From CAYZDV01 sp964477275 (lineage in GTDB: Bacteria; Acidobacteriota; Aminicenantia; Aminicenantales; Aminicenantaceae): a DNA stretch of 59,227 nucleotides. Location: positions 1 to 59,227 of the forward strand of contig CAYZDV010000002.1 of assembly GCA_964477275.1 (NCBI GenBank), written 5' to 3'. Shown in pieces: positions 42,795 to 51,522 of this stretch. Numbering within the stretch: the stretch's first letter is position 1; each line of letters begins with the position of its first letter. The notes under the pieces are model-generated. The model was given only the letters and a program-made list of their open reading frames with translations, did no database searches and was not told the DNA's origin. A program made the position numbers and the translations under genes.

Positions 42795-43432
42795 CAGAGC
42801 TCCCTCTTTTGTGACGACGACACTTCGCTTCCAGATAACGTATTTTTCCGATTGAGTCTGGTCACTGCTTGGGTCTCCTCTGGAGACAGGGCTTTTTCGT
42901 TAGCTCTTTGAGAAGGCCAGTTTTTCCTACATCATTCATTTTTCATGTTACTGGGATAAAGTCCATTCGCGGCCATGGGTGGAACAGGCCGGGATTTGCT
43001 TGCAGAAAAAGCAATAGGAAGTTTATGGTTCTGGCCAATGTGAGAAACAAATGAAGGATATTGAACGGAATAGAATATCCGGGGAAAAATATTATAAAAT
43101 TTTATGTATATATAGAGTTGCATTCTCTTCCCCTCCAGAGATGATTAGTCGTTTAGAGAATGAAAAAATTGAAAATACTTTCGTTTTTGTTGAGTATGAT
43201 GGATAAAATCATTGTGTATAAATTCACGCACACCAGTAGATCTGTCAGACGATGAACGTCTTTTCCGCACACTGACGAAATTCATTTCTCTGAATAAAGT
43301 GAAAGACCGGAGGTGCGGAAGCCCGCGAAGAGGGTTTTCAAAAAAATGCAACGTGCCCTCTACAAAAGCATTTCCGTGCATTGACAAAAATTCATCCTCT
43401 CTGAATAATAGGGAAACGAAAGGAGAGCCGGA
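42795..43432. other. Non-coding region upstream of the citrate cluster
   Basis: About 640 bp between divergent operons. It includes a very AT-rich stretch (43080-43130) and an imperfect direct repeat, TGACGAAATTCATTTCTCTG (43273-43292) against TGACAAAAATTCATCCTCTC (43382-43401), about 109 bp apart. The downstream repeat is the promoter of the next operon; the upstream one looks like a decayed or second promoter copy. The 86-codon frame crossing here (43212-43472) shows no protein-like features. Confidence 0.55.
43381..43409 (+). promoter_or_regulatory. Promoter of the citrate-cleavage cluster
   Basis: Perfect TTGACA (43381-43386), 17-bp spacer, AATAAT (43404-43409). Transcription would begin near 43416, just before AGGAGA (43421) and the GTG start at 43433, giving a very short leader. 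Confidence 0.65.
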
Positions 43433-44998
43433 GTGGCCAGACTCTACGAGTACCAGAGCAAGGAGCTGCTGAAGGACGCGGGGATTCGTGTTCCCGAGGG
43501 AGAGGTGGCTTCCTCTCCTCAGGAGGCGCGCCGGATCGCGGAGAAGCTGGCCAGGCCGGTAGTCCTCAAGATCCAGGTCTGGTTGACCGGAAGAGCTGGC
43601 ATGGGCGGGATCCAGTTTGCCGAATCACCCCGTGAAGCGGAACAGGCCGCCGGCCGGATGCTGGGGATGATTGCCGGCCATTTCGTCATCGACAGGGTTC
43701 TCGTCGAGGAAAAACTCGCCATCCAGTCCGAGTATTTTGCCGGATTGGTCATCGACGATGCCCGGAAGTGCCCTGTCGTCATTTTCAGCTCTGCCGGAGG
43801 GACCGGAATCGAGGACATCGCCCGCCGTCACCCGGAAAAGGTGGTTCGGACGCCGGTCGATGTCTTGACCGGGTTAAGGGATTTTGAGGCCCGAAACCTT
43901 CTCCGGCGAGCCGGAATCCGGGGCCGGCATCTTCTTTCCCTGGCCGATGTCCTGACCAGACTGTATGCGGTTGGCCGCCTCTGGGACGCCCGCTCAGCGG
44001 AGATCAACCCGCTGGCGGTCACCGAAGATGGCACGGTGTATGCCGCTGACTGCCATCTGGCCATCGATGACTATGCGGTCTTCCGCCATCCGGAGCTGGG
44101 AATAGAAGTGGCCAGGGAGTTCGACCGGCCGCCGAGCGAGCTGGAGAAAATCGCCTACCGGGTTGAGGAAAAGGACCACCGGGGAACATTCTATTTCCTG
44201 CAGATGGTCGATGAGGTCCCTCCCGGGGAAAAATTCATCGGGTTTCACGGCGCCGGCGGCGGCGGGTCGATGATGTCCATGGATGCCCTGCTGGCCAGAG
44301 GGTTCAAGCTGGCCGATTACTGTGACACCAGCGGAAATCCTTCGGCGAGCAAGGTCTACCGGGCGGCCAGGATCATCCTCTCCCAGCCGAACATCATCGG
44401 CTATTTTGCCTCAGGCTCAGGCGTGGCCAGCCAGGAACAGTACCACTCCGCCCGGGGCTTGGTCAAGGCTTTCCACGAGGAGAACCTCGGGATTCCGGCC
44501 GTCATCCGGCTCGGCGGGAATTTCGAGGAAAAGGCGATGGAGATTCTGGCCGCTTACCTCAAAGACATTCCGGCCCGGGTGGAAGGATACGGCCGGGATG
44601 ACTCGCCGGAGTTCTGCGCCCGCCGGCTGGAGGAGCTGACCGGGCAGGGAAAAATTGTTCCCCACAAGGTCAGACCTCTCGTCGACCCTGAAGTTTCTCC
44701 GGATGCCTATGCGTTCGAGACGCTGACCGGAAGGCTTTTCATCGACCACCGCCGGTGCCCGAGCTGCAGATCCAGAGGATGCATCGAAGCCTGCGCACCG
44801 CAGATCCTGAAGCTTATGGAGGGAAAGCCTGTGCTGGCGGTCTCCACTGAGGAAGCCAGGAAGGGCCGGTGCACCGAATGCCTGGCCTGTGAAATCTTCT
44901 GCCGGTTTCACGAGCAGGATGCCATCGTCATCCATCTCCCCATTACCGGACTGAAGGAGTACAGGGACAACATCATCGCCAGGCAGAATTCAGAATGA
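43433..44998 (+). CDS. Acyl-CoA synthetase beta-like ATP-grasp subunit fused to 2x[4Fe-4S] ferredoxin
   Basis: A 521-residue protein. Residues 1-435 follow succinyl-CoA synthetase beta: start LYEYQSKELLKDAGI, ATP-grasp, EINPLAVTEDG, then the CoA-ligase flavodoxin-like half (IGFHGAGGGGSMMSMDALLA, VIRLGGNFEEKA). A C-terminal extension of about 80 residues carries CPSCRSRGCIEAC and CTECLACEIFC, two [4Fe-4S] ligand sets. Beside a citryl-CoA-lyase gene it most likely forms, with the next gene, a citryl-CoA synthetase (citrate + CoA + ATP). The ferredoxin tail is not part of known SucC. GTG start after AGGAGA. Confidence 0.85.
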   Translation: MARLYEYQSKELLKDAGIRVPEGEVASSPQEARRIAEKLARPVVLKIQVWLTGRAGMGGIQFAESPREAEQAAGRMLGMIAGHFVIDRVLVEEKLAIQSEYFAGLVIDDARKCPVVIFSSAGGTGIEDIARRHPEKVVRTPVDVLTGLRDFEARNLLRRAGIRGRHLLSLADVLTRLYAVGRLWDARSAEINPLAVTEDGTVYAADCHLAIDDYAVFRHPELGIEVAREFDRPPSELEKIAYRVEEKDHRGTFYFLQMVDEVPPGEKFIGFHGAGGGGSMMSMDALLARGFKLADYCDTSGNPSASKVYRAARIILSQPNIIGYFASGSGVASQEQYHSARGLVKAFHEENLGIPAVIRLGGNFEEKAMEILAAYLKDIPARVEGYGRDDSPEFCARRLEELTGQGKIVPHKVRPLVDPEVSPDAYAFETLTGRLFIDHRRCPSCRSRGCIEACAPQILKLMEGKPVLAVSTEEARKGRCTECLACEIFCRFHEQDAIVIHLPITGLKEYRDNIIARQNSE

Positions 44999-45035
44999 AT
45001 TTCTTTTTTGGCCGATGACAGGAACAGAGGATTAA

Positions 45036-45947
45036 ATGGCGATACTGGTCAACGAGAAATCCCGGGTGGTCGTCCAGGGGATAACCGGCCGCGAGGGCAT
45101 GGCGCGCACCAGTCTGATGAAGGACTACGGAACACAGGTGGTGGCCGGGGTGACTCCTGGAAAAGGCGGAGAAGAGGTGTATGGCATTCCTGTCTTCGAC
45201 TCGGTGGAAGAAGCCTTCGAGGAGACGGGGCCGCTCGATGCGAGCGTCATCTTTGTCCCCGCCTTCCTGGTCAAGGACGCGGCCCTGGAGGCGATCGAGG
45301 CGGGAGTGAAACTCCTGGTCCTCGTCCCCGACCGGGTGCCCATCTATGATGTCCTGGAGATTGCCCGCCTGGCTCGGGAGAAAGGAGCCTGTTTTGTCGG
45401 GCCCAATACCCTCGGCCTGGTCAGCCCGGGAAAAGCGGTGCTGGGCATGATTGGCGGCCGGGCCGAGCGGGCCAGGGAATGGTTTTGTCCGGGCGATGTC
45501 GGAGTCAGCTCGAGAAGCGGCGGCATGACCTCTGCGATCTCGTATTACATGACCACGGCCGGCTTCGGCCAGAGCACCATCATCCATGTCGGCGGGGACG
45601 CGGTGGTCGGCCTTTCCCATCCCGAAGTCATGGAGCTCTTCGAGCAGGATGAGGAGACGCGGCTGGCGGTGATGTTCGGGGAAATCGGCACCAGCCAGGA
45701 AGAGCGCGTGGCCGACCTCATTGAGGCAGGGAATTTCACCAAGCCCCTGGTGGCCTATATCGGCGGAAAAGCGGCCAAGTCTGGAACCCGCTTCTCCCAT
45801 GCCGGGGCTATCGTCGAGGGCAGCCGGGGATCCTATGAAAGCAAAGTCGAGCGGCTGAGAGAGGCGGGCGTCCATCTGGCCGAATCGGTCGCCGACATCC
45901 CGGGAATTATCAGCCGCCTGAAGGGGAAAAAGGGAGGAACGAGATGA
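45036..45947 (+). CDS. Succinyl/citryl-CoA synthetase alpha-like subunit
   Basis: A 303-residue SucD-type protein: CoA-binding Rossmann start (VQGITGREGMARTSLMKDYG), GPNTLGLVSPGKA, SRSGGMTSAISYYM, and the phosphorylated histidine in TRFSHAGAIVEG. It should form the CoA-ligase with the upstream beta-like protein. The substrate is inferred from the adjoining citryl-CoA-lyase gene, since succinate use cannot be excluded by motifs. Overlaps the next gene by 4 nt. Confidence 0.88.
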   Translation: MAILVNEKSRVVVQGITGREGMARTSLMKDYGTQVVAGVTPGKGGEEVYGIPVFDSVEEAFEETGPLDASVIFVPAFLVKDAALEAIEAGVKLLVLVPDRVPIYDVLEIARLAREKGACFVGPNTLGLVSPGKAVLGMIGGRAERAREWFCPGDVGVSSRSGGMTSAISYYMTTAGFGQSTIIHVGGDAVVGLSHPEVMELFEQDEETRLAVMFGEIGTSQEERVADLIEAGNFTKPLVAYIGGKAAKSGTRFSHAGAIVEGSRGSYESKVERLREAGVHLAESVADIPGIISRLKGKKGGTR

Positions 45948-46723
45948 GCGAGCTTCACTGGAAAACAGCCATCACCGACGTCCAGCCGAATAAAATCTGC
46001 CTGAGAGGATATCCCATCGACAGATTGATGGGAAAGGTCTCCTTTGCTCAGGCCATCTACCTTGTCCTGAAAGGGGAGTTCCCGTCGACTGAGGTGGGGA
46101 AGCTCATCGATGCCATTTTCGTCTCTTCCATCGACCACGGCGCCAGCCCTCCTTCGGTGCTGACCGCCCGGACCGTGGCCTCGACCGGCGCTGAGCTGAA
46201 CGCCGCCATCGCCGCCGGTGTGCTGGCCATTTCCCGCTACCACGGAGGAGCGATCGAGGAGGGGATGCGCCTTTTCCTCGACATCGCTGGCCGGATGGAA
46301 GAGAGAAAGGCTCCGCTGGATGACGTCGCAGCTGAGGTCCTGGAAGAGATGAAGGCAGAAAAAAAGCGGGCGTCTGGTTTCGGCCACCGCATCCACACCA
46401 GGGACCCCAGGACCCAGAAGCTCTTCGATATGGCTGAGGAACTGGGTCTGGCCGGAACGCATGTCCGCATTGCCCGGGCTGTGGAAAAGGTGCTGGAGAG
46501 ACAGGCCGGCAAACCCCTTCCCATTAACGTGGACGGCGCCATCGCTGCCCTGCTCTGCGACCTCGGCCTGCCTTCCGAGGTTGGCAACGCCTTCTTCATC
46601 ATCGCCCGGGTGCCGGGCCTGGTGGCCCATATCCATGAGGAAAAAATCCGGATGAGGCCGATGAGAAAAATTCATCCTGAGGACTACGCGTATGACGGCC
46701 CGCCGGAAAGGGAAGTCAAATGA
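45944..46723 (+). CDS. ccl: Citryl-CoA lyase (citrate-synthase fold)
   Basis: A 259-residue short citrate-synthase relative, the size of citryl-CoA lyase rather than full citrate synthase (about 370-430). The three catalytic residues align: His in SRYHGGAIEEG, His in SGFGHRIHTRDPR and Asp in PINVDGAIAALL. Expected reaction: citryl-CoA to acetyl-CoA plus oxaloacetate, the second step of two-enzyme citrate cleavage in the reductive TCA cycle, or the reverse. It overlaps both neighbours by 4 nt, so it is made with the CoA-ligase. Confidence 0.85.
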   Translation: MSELHWKTAITDVQPNKICLRGYPIDRLMGKVSFAQAIYLVLKGEFPSTEVGKLIDAIFVSSIDHGASPPSVLTARTVASTGAELNAAIAAGVLAISRYHGGAIEEGMRLFLDIAGRMEERKAPLDDVAAEVLEEMKAEKKRASGFGHRIHTRDPRTQKLFDMAEELGLAGTHVRIARAVEKVLERQAGKPLPINVDGAIAALLCDLGLPSEVGNAFFIIARVPGLVAHIHEEKIRMRPMRKIHPEDYAYDGPPEREVK

Positions 46724-47256
46724 GAAGAGACGAGATTCTCTCTTTAATGCCCGAGCTGCGGATCATCGGGGACGCCGAGCTCAAGGAAAAAACGATCACT
46801 GTCTGGGTCGAAGCCATCAAAAAAGGCGGATGGACCGCAGATGACCTCCAGCGCATGCCGTTCACTTTGCTCATCGAAGGGACAGGGGTGAACATCATCG
46901 AGCACACCCGGGCGGTCACCCTCTGTTCGCTGGAGATCCACCGCGTGTTAAAGGAGATGTACGAGGAGAGAATTGACATCAACCGGGATTATCTTCTCTC
47001 CGGCGCCCTTCTTCACGATGTGGGAAAGCTGTTCGAGTACAGGAAAGTGAAGGAGAAATTCCTCAAGAGCGGGGAGGGAAAGCTTCTCCGTCATCCGATT
47101 TCCGGCGCTGCCTTTGCCTCCCGGCACGGGCTTCCGCCTGAGGTGGTCCACATCATCGCCGCTCATTCCAAGGAAGGCGACGGAGCCCGGGCGACGGTGG
47201 AAGCGGTGATCGTCAACCATGCGGATTTCGTCAATTTCGAGGCCCTGAAGCTTTAG
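46720..47256 (+). CDS. HD-domain metal-dependent hydrolase of unknown role
   Basis: A 178-residue HD-superfamily protein: first His in IEHTRAVTLCS, HD pair in ALLHDVGKLFEY, a further His in RHPISGAAFASRHG and Asp in NHADFVNFEAL. HDIG-like domains hydrolyse phosphoester bonds, often in nucleotides or signalling molecules. Its place inside a metabolic operon, with a 4-nt overlap to the lyase, suggests a linked job such as substrate repair, nucleotide housekeeping or regulation; none is demonstrable. Confidence 0.8.
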   Translation: MRRDEILSLMPELRIIGDAELKEKTITVWVEAIKKGGWTADDLQRMPFTLLIEGTGVNIIEHTRAVTLCSLEIHRVLKEMYEERIDINRDYLLSGALLHDVGKLFEYRKVKEKFLKSGEGKLLRHPISGAAFASRHGLPPEVVHIIAAHSKEGDGARATVEAVIVNHADFVNFEALKL

Positions 47257-47274
47257 ACTCTAAAGGAGGGATGC

Positions 47275-48528
47275 TTGGGCAAGACGTTCTCGGAGAAGAT
47301 CCTCGGCCGCAAGGCTGGCCGCGAGGTTCGAGCCGGTGAGGTCATCACGGCCTCCCCGGATTTCATTCTCTCCCATGATAATTCCGCGGCTATCATCCAG
47401 GAATTCCAGAAGCTGGGCGTGGAGAGAGTGAGCTGCCCCCGGAAGCTGGTCATCATCCTCGACCACGTGGTCCCTGCCTCCACCGAAAAATACGCCCTGA
47501 ACCACAAGATGATCCGGGAGTTCGTCAAGGTGCAGGAACTCTCCCACTTCTTCGATGTCAGCCACGGAATCTGCCACCAGGTTTTCCCAGAGAATGGATT
47601 TGCCCTGCCCGGGAAACTGATCCTGGGTGCTGACTCCCATACCACGACCTATGGCGCGTTTGGCGCCTTCTCAGCCGGCATCGGCCGCTCGGAAGTGGCC
47701 GCTCTCTGGGCCACCGATGAGACCTGGTTGAAGGTTCCGGAGACGCTGAGAGTGGTCATCGAAGGCCGGCTTCCTCCGGGAGTCTATGCCAAGGACATTA
47801 TTCTCAGGGTCATCGGCGACCAGGGTGCAGACAGAGCCAACTACATGGCTGTGGAGTTTGGCGGTGATGTGGTGAAGCAGTTAAGTCTGGCTTCCCGGAT
47901 GGTGCTCTGCAACATGAGTGCCGAGATGGGCGCCAAGAACGGCTACTGCGAGCCGGACCAAAAGCTTCTCCGCTGGCTCCGGGGACGGGCTCAGGATGAG
48001 TTTGAGGTGGTCGTCTCCGACCCGGATGCCACATATGAACAAACGCTCCATTACGATGTCTCTTCTCTGGAGCCGCAGGTGGCCTGCCCTCACAGCGTGG
48101 ACAATGTCCGGCCGGTCTCCGAAGTCGAGGGAACGGAGTTTGATCAGGCACTGCTCGGCACCTGCACCAACGGCCGGCTCGAGGATCTGGAGGCGGCGGC
48201 CAGAATCCTCGGGGGTAAGGCCGTCCGCTCCGGAGTGAGGGTTCTGGTCATTCCGGCCTCCCGGCAGGAATACCTGATGGCTCTGCGGAAAGGAGTCATT
48301 GAAGCCCTGGCTGCTGCAGGCTGTCTTATCCTCAACCCGGGCTGCGGACCCTGTCTCGGGGCGCACCAGGGAATTCTGGCTCCCGGCGAGGTGGCCCTGA
48401 GCACAGCCAACCGGAATTTCCGCGGCCGGATGGGAAGCCGGGATGCGGAGATCTACCTGGCCTCACCGGCGACAGTGGCGGCCTCGGCCCTGGAGGGAAA
48501 AATCACCGACCCGAGGAAATATTCATGA
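47275..48528 (+). CDS. Aconitase/isopropylmalate-isomerase large subunit 1 (LeuC-like)
   Basis: A 417-residue archaeal/LeuC-type hydro-lyase large subunit. GADSHTTTYGAFGAFSAGIG and the cluster cysteines in LLGTCTNGRLED and NPGCGPCLG are intact, so a [4Fe-4S] hydro-lyase is expected. Context with an isocitrate-dehydrogenase-like gene favours citrate/isocitrate, but isopropylmalate or homoaconitate are possible. Start is TTG 47275 with AAAGGAGGG upstream; ATG 47271 is out of frame. Confidence 0.85.
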   Translation: MGKTFSEKILGRKAGREVRAGEVITASPDFILSHDNSAAIIQEFQKLGVERVSCPRKLVIILDHVVPASTEKYALNHKMIREFVKVQELSHFFDVSHGICHQVFPENGFALPGKLILGADSHTTTYGAFGAFSAGIGRSEVAALWATDETWLKVPETLRVVIEGRLPPGVYAKDIILRVIGDQGADRANYMAVEFGGDVVKQLSLASRMVLCNMSAEMGAKNGYCEPDQKLLRWLRGRAQDEFEVVVSDPDATYEQTLHYDVSSLEPQVACPHSVDNVRPVSEVEGTEFDQALLGTCTNGRLEDLEAAARILGGKAVRSGVRVLVIPASRQEYLMALRKGVIEALAAAGCLILNPGCGPCLGAHQGILAPGEVALSTANRNFRGRMGSRDAEIYLASPATVAASALEGKITDPRKYS

Positions 48529-49031
48529 AGAAAGGAAGAGTCTGGAAATACGGCGATAATGTCAACACAGATGTCATCTTCCCGGGCAAATACACATACT
48601 CGGTGCTCGAACCGGCGGAGATGGCCCGGCATGCGCTGGAAGACCTGGACCCGGATTTCAGCCGGAACGTCAGGGCCGGCGATGTCGTTGTCGCGGGCCG
48701 CAACTTCGGCTGCGGAAGCTCGCGGGAGCAGGCAGCCACCTGCCTCAGGACTTCCGGCATCCAGGCTGTTGTGGCCAAATCCTTTGCCCGGATTTTCTAC
48801 CGCAACGCCATCAACCAGGGGCTTCCGGCCCTCCAGTCCGAGGAGGCGGCCGAGAAGATCGAAAACGGAGAGGAAATTGCCATCGATTTTGCCCGGGGCG
48901 AGATCAAAACAGAAAAAGGACTGTTTCCCTTCAACCCTTTCCCCGATTCGGTCCTGGGCATTCTGGAGGAGGGAGGCCTCATTCCCTACACCATGAAAAA
49001 ATTGAAGAAGGCGCGGAGGAGGTGTCCATGA
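48525..49031 (+). CDS. Aconitase/isopropylmalate-isomerase small subunit 1 (LeuD-like)
   Basis: The 168-residue swivelling subunit partner. NTDVIFPGKYTYSVLEPAEM gives the substrate-recognition loop (KYTYSV), unlike the YLRT or YLVY loops of homoaconitase or archaeal LeuD, and GRNFGCGSSREQA is the conserved serine loop. Overlaps the large-subunit gene and the dehydrogenase gene by 4 nt each. Substrate undecided; the loop is the feature to model. Confidence 0.87.
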   Translation: MKKGRVWKYGDNVNTDVIFPGKYTYSVLEPAEMARHALEDLDPDFSRNVRAGDVVVAGRNFGCGSSREQAATCLRTSGIQAVVAKSFARIFYRNAINQGLPALQSEEAAEKIENGEEIAIDFARGEIKTEKGLFPFNPFPDSVLGILEEGGLIPYTMKKLKKARRRCP

Positions 49032-50143
49032 AAAGGTACAGAATTGCCGTGCTCCCCGGAGATGGCGTGGGAAAGGATGTCATGGAAGCAGCCATGATCG
49101 TGCTGGAGACACTCAAGCTCGATGCGGAATACGTTCAGGGTGATATCGGATGGGAGTTCTGGTGCCGGGAAGGAAATCCCCTTCCCGATCGGACGGTCAA
49201 AATGCTCAAGGAGACCGATGTCTGCCTGTTCGCAGCCATCACCTCCAAGCCCAAGGAGGATGCCCTCAGAGAGCTCGACCCGGGGTTGAGGAACAAGGGA
49301 TATTCCTATTTCAGCCCCATCGTCCGCCTGCGTCAGGAATTCGACCTCTACACCAACCTCCGGCCCTGCAAAGCCTATCCCGGCAACTCGCTCAATTACC
49401 GCGATGATATCGACCTCGTCATCTTCCGGGAGAACACCGAGGGGATGTACGCGGGCGTGGAATTCCATCCACTTCCCGAAGAAGTGCGTCAGGGGCTGCT
49501 CATCCATCCCAAGATGGCCAGGTTCAGGGATATTCCCGCTGAGGAGGTCGCCCTCTCAACCAGGATCATGACCCGGAAAGCCTGCCAGAGAATTGTCAGG
49601 CGAGCCTTCGAATACGCACAAAAGCGGAAGCGCCGCTCCGTGACCCTGGTGGAGAAGCCAAATGTGCTTCGCGAGACAGGGGGGTTCATCCTCGATATCG
49701 CCAGAGATATTGCCAGAGAGTTCCCGGATGTGGAATTCCGGGAGGCCAACGTCGATGCCATGGCCATGTGGCTGGTCAAGAATCCGCAGGACTACGATGT
49801 CCTGGTGGCTGAAAACCTCTTTGGCGACATCATTTCCGACCTCGCCGCCCAGCTGGTCGGCGGACTCGGCTTTGCCTGCAGCGGCAATATCGGCGACGCG
49901 TATGCGGTCTTTGAGCCGACCCACGGCTCGGCTCCCAAGTATACCGGCCTCTACAAGGTGAACCCGACAGCGATGCTCCTGGCCGCCAAGATGATGCTGG
50001 AATGGCTGGGAGAAGAGGAGAAGGCGCGCCGCCTGGAAGAGGCTGTCGCCCGGGTCATCCAGGAGGGAAAGGTCCGGACCTACGACATGGGCGGCGGCGC
50101 CACCACGCTCGATGTGGCCCGCGAAGTCGCCTCAAAGCTATAA
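49028..50143 (+). CDS. Isocitrate/isopropylmalate dehydrogenase family enzyme
   Basis: A 371-residue beta-decarboxylating dehydrogenase: IAVLPGDGVGKDVMEAA start, NLRPCKAYPG substrate arginine, FRENTEGMYAG, catalytic VEKPNVLRETGG, NVDAMAMWLVKNPQ, ENLFGDIISDLAAQLVGG and EPTHGSAPKYTG. NTEG with a following Y is more like isocitrate or homoisocitrate enzymes than LeuB. GTG 49022 is in frame, but ATG 49028 forms the usual ATGA overlap and follows GGAGGAGG by 5 nt. Cofactor NAD or NADP undecided. Confidence 0.85.
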   Translation: MKRYRIAVLPGDGVGKDVMEAAMIVLETLKLDAEYVQGDIGWEFWCREGNPLPDRTVKMLKETDVCLFAAITSKPKEDALRELDPGLRNKGYSYFSPIVRLRQEFDLYTNLRPCKAYPGNSLNYRDDIDLVIFRENTEGMYAGVEFHPLPEEVRQGLLIHPKMARFRDIPAEEVALSTRIMTRKACQRIVRRAFEYAQKRKRRSVTLVEKPNVLRETGGFILDIARDIAREFPDVEFREANVDAMAMWLVKNPQDYDVLVAENLFGDIISDLAAQLVGGLGFACSGNIGDAYAVFEPTHGSAPKYTGLYKVNPTAMLLAAKMMLEWLGEEEKARRLEEAVARVIQEGKVRTYDMGGGATTLDVAREVASKL

Positions 50144-50155
50144 AAAAAATATCAG

Positions 50156-51421
50156 ATGGGCAAGACAATCATCGAGAAAATCATCCAGGAGCACAGCCGG
50201 GAAGAGGTCCGGCCGGGAAAGATCGTCTGGATGGACATTGACCTTCGCACGGCCCGGGACTTCGGCGGCCCCAACGTGGTCAAGCACTATGAAAGGGAAT
50301 ATGATGACCTGCCGGTTGCTGACAGGAAGAAGACCTTCTTCACCTTTGACCTCTGCGTCCCGGCCTGCATGCTCAAATACGCCTCGGGCCAGCAAATCTG
50401 CCGGCAGTTTGCCAGAAAACAGGAAGTCAGGGTCTTTGATGTGGAAAACGGAATCGGCTCCCATGTCCTGATCGAGGAAGGCCTGGCCAGGCCGGGGACG
50501 ACCGTTGTCGGGACCGACAGCCACCTCAACATCCTCGGCGCAGTGGGTTCGTTCGGCCAGGGGATGGGCGATGTGGACATCGCCTTTGCTTTCAGGACAG
50601 GAAAGACCTGGTTTGAGGTTCCCCGGACCATCCGGGTCAACGTGAAAGGCCGTACCGGCCCCGCAGCAACGGCCAAAGACCTCACCCTTTACCTCCTGAA
50701 GCTGCTGGGGACGAAGGTGGCGGCCCTGAAGGCCGTCGAGTTCTACGGCGAGGCAGTGAGGGAGCTCACGCTTTCCGGCCGGATCACTCTCTGCAGCATG
50801 GTCACAGAGATGGCCGGCATCGCCGGTTTCATTCCCGAGAGCAGCAGGTCTTTTCTCTCCGACATGGAAATCCTGTGGGCAGAGAAGTTTCTCCATCCTG
50901 TGGCCGATTCCGACTGCGCCTATTCGGAACTCCTGGAGGTCGATGTGAGCGGGCTCGGCCCTCAGGTGGCCGTGCCCTTTTCTCCGGATAAGGTGGAGGA
51001 TGTTTCCGGGCTCAAGAAAATCAAAATCGACACGGGATTCATCGGCTCCTGCACCAACGGCCGCAGCGAAGACCTGGCCCTCGCCGCCCGCATCCTCAAA
51101 GGGAAGAAAATCAAGGATGGGGTGACGCTCAAGGTTGTCCCGGCCACCCGGCGGGTTTACCGGGAAATCCTGGAGAAGGGCATCCTGGAGGACCTTTTCC
51201 GCAGCGGCGCGGTGATCGGAAACCCGGGCTGCGCCGGCTGTGCCGAGGGCCATATCGGCCTGACGGGCGAGGGTGAGGTTCAAATCAGCACCGGCAACCG
51301 GAATTTTGCCGGCAAGCAGGGAAAGGGAATGACCTATCTGGCCAGTCCCGCGGTGGTGGCTGCGTCCTGTCTGGCTGGTCACATCGCCAGTCCCCAAGAT
51401 GTAGAGAGAGATGATGTATAA
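50156..51421 (+). CDS. Second LeuC/aconitase-like large subunit, divergent
   Basis: A 421-residue hydro-lyase large subunit, clearly different from large subunit 1 (47275-48528). The three cluster cysteines are kept (IGSCTNGRSED and NPGCAGCAEG), but the active-site stretch reads GTDSHLNILGAVGSFGQGMG instead of GADSHTTTYGAFGAFSAGIG, and FFTFDLCVPACM replaces the usual DHVVPAS. A different hydroxy-acid substrate or the second half-reaction is likely. It has almost no ribosome site (AAAATATCAG), unlike the other genes in the operon. Confidence 0.82.
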   Translation: MGKTIIEKIIQEHSREEVRPGKIVWMDIDLRTARDFGGPNVVKHYEREYDDLPVADRKKTFFTFDLCVPACMLKYASGQQICRQFARKQEVRVFDVENGIGSHVLIEEGLARPGTTVVGTDSHLNILGAVGSFGQGMGDVDIAFAFRTGKTWFEVPRTIRVNVKGRTGPAATAKDLTLYLLKLLGTKVAALKAVEFYGEAVRELTLSGRITLCSMVTEMAGIAGFIPESSRSFLSDMEILWAEKFLHPVADSDCAYSELLEVDVSGLGPQVAVPFSPDKVEDVSGLKKIKIDTGFIGSCTNGRSEDLALAARILKGKKIKDGVTLKVVPATRRVYREILEKGILEDLFRSGAVIGNPGCAGCAEGHIGLTGEGEVQISTGNRNFAGKQGKGMTYLASPAVVAASCLAGHIASPQDVERDDV

Positions 51422-51522
51422 TGGGGTTGTTCCAAAGCGGTGGGACAAAATGAGAGGAAGTTCCTTTTCAGGATGTCAATGAATTCGCGCCGGAATTTAA
51501 CCAAATAAACAATAGAGACAGG

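Noticed and set aside
43212..43472. 86-codon frame upstream of the citrate cluster
   Set aside because: No ribosome site, no domain, and it runs through the promoter and the start of the next gene.
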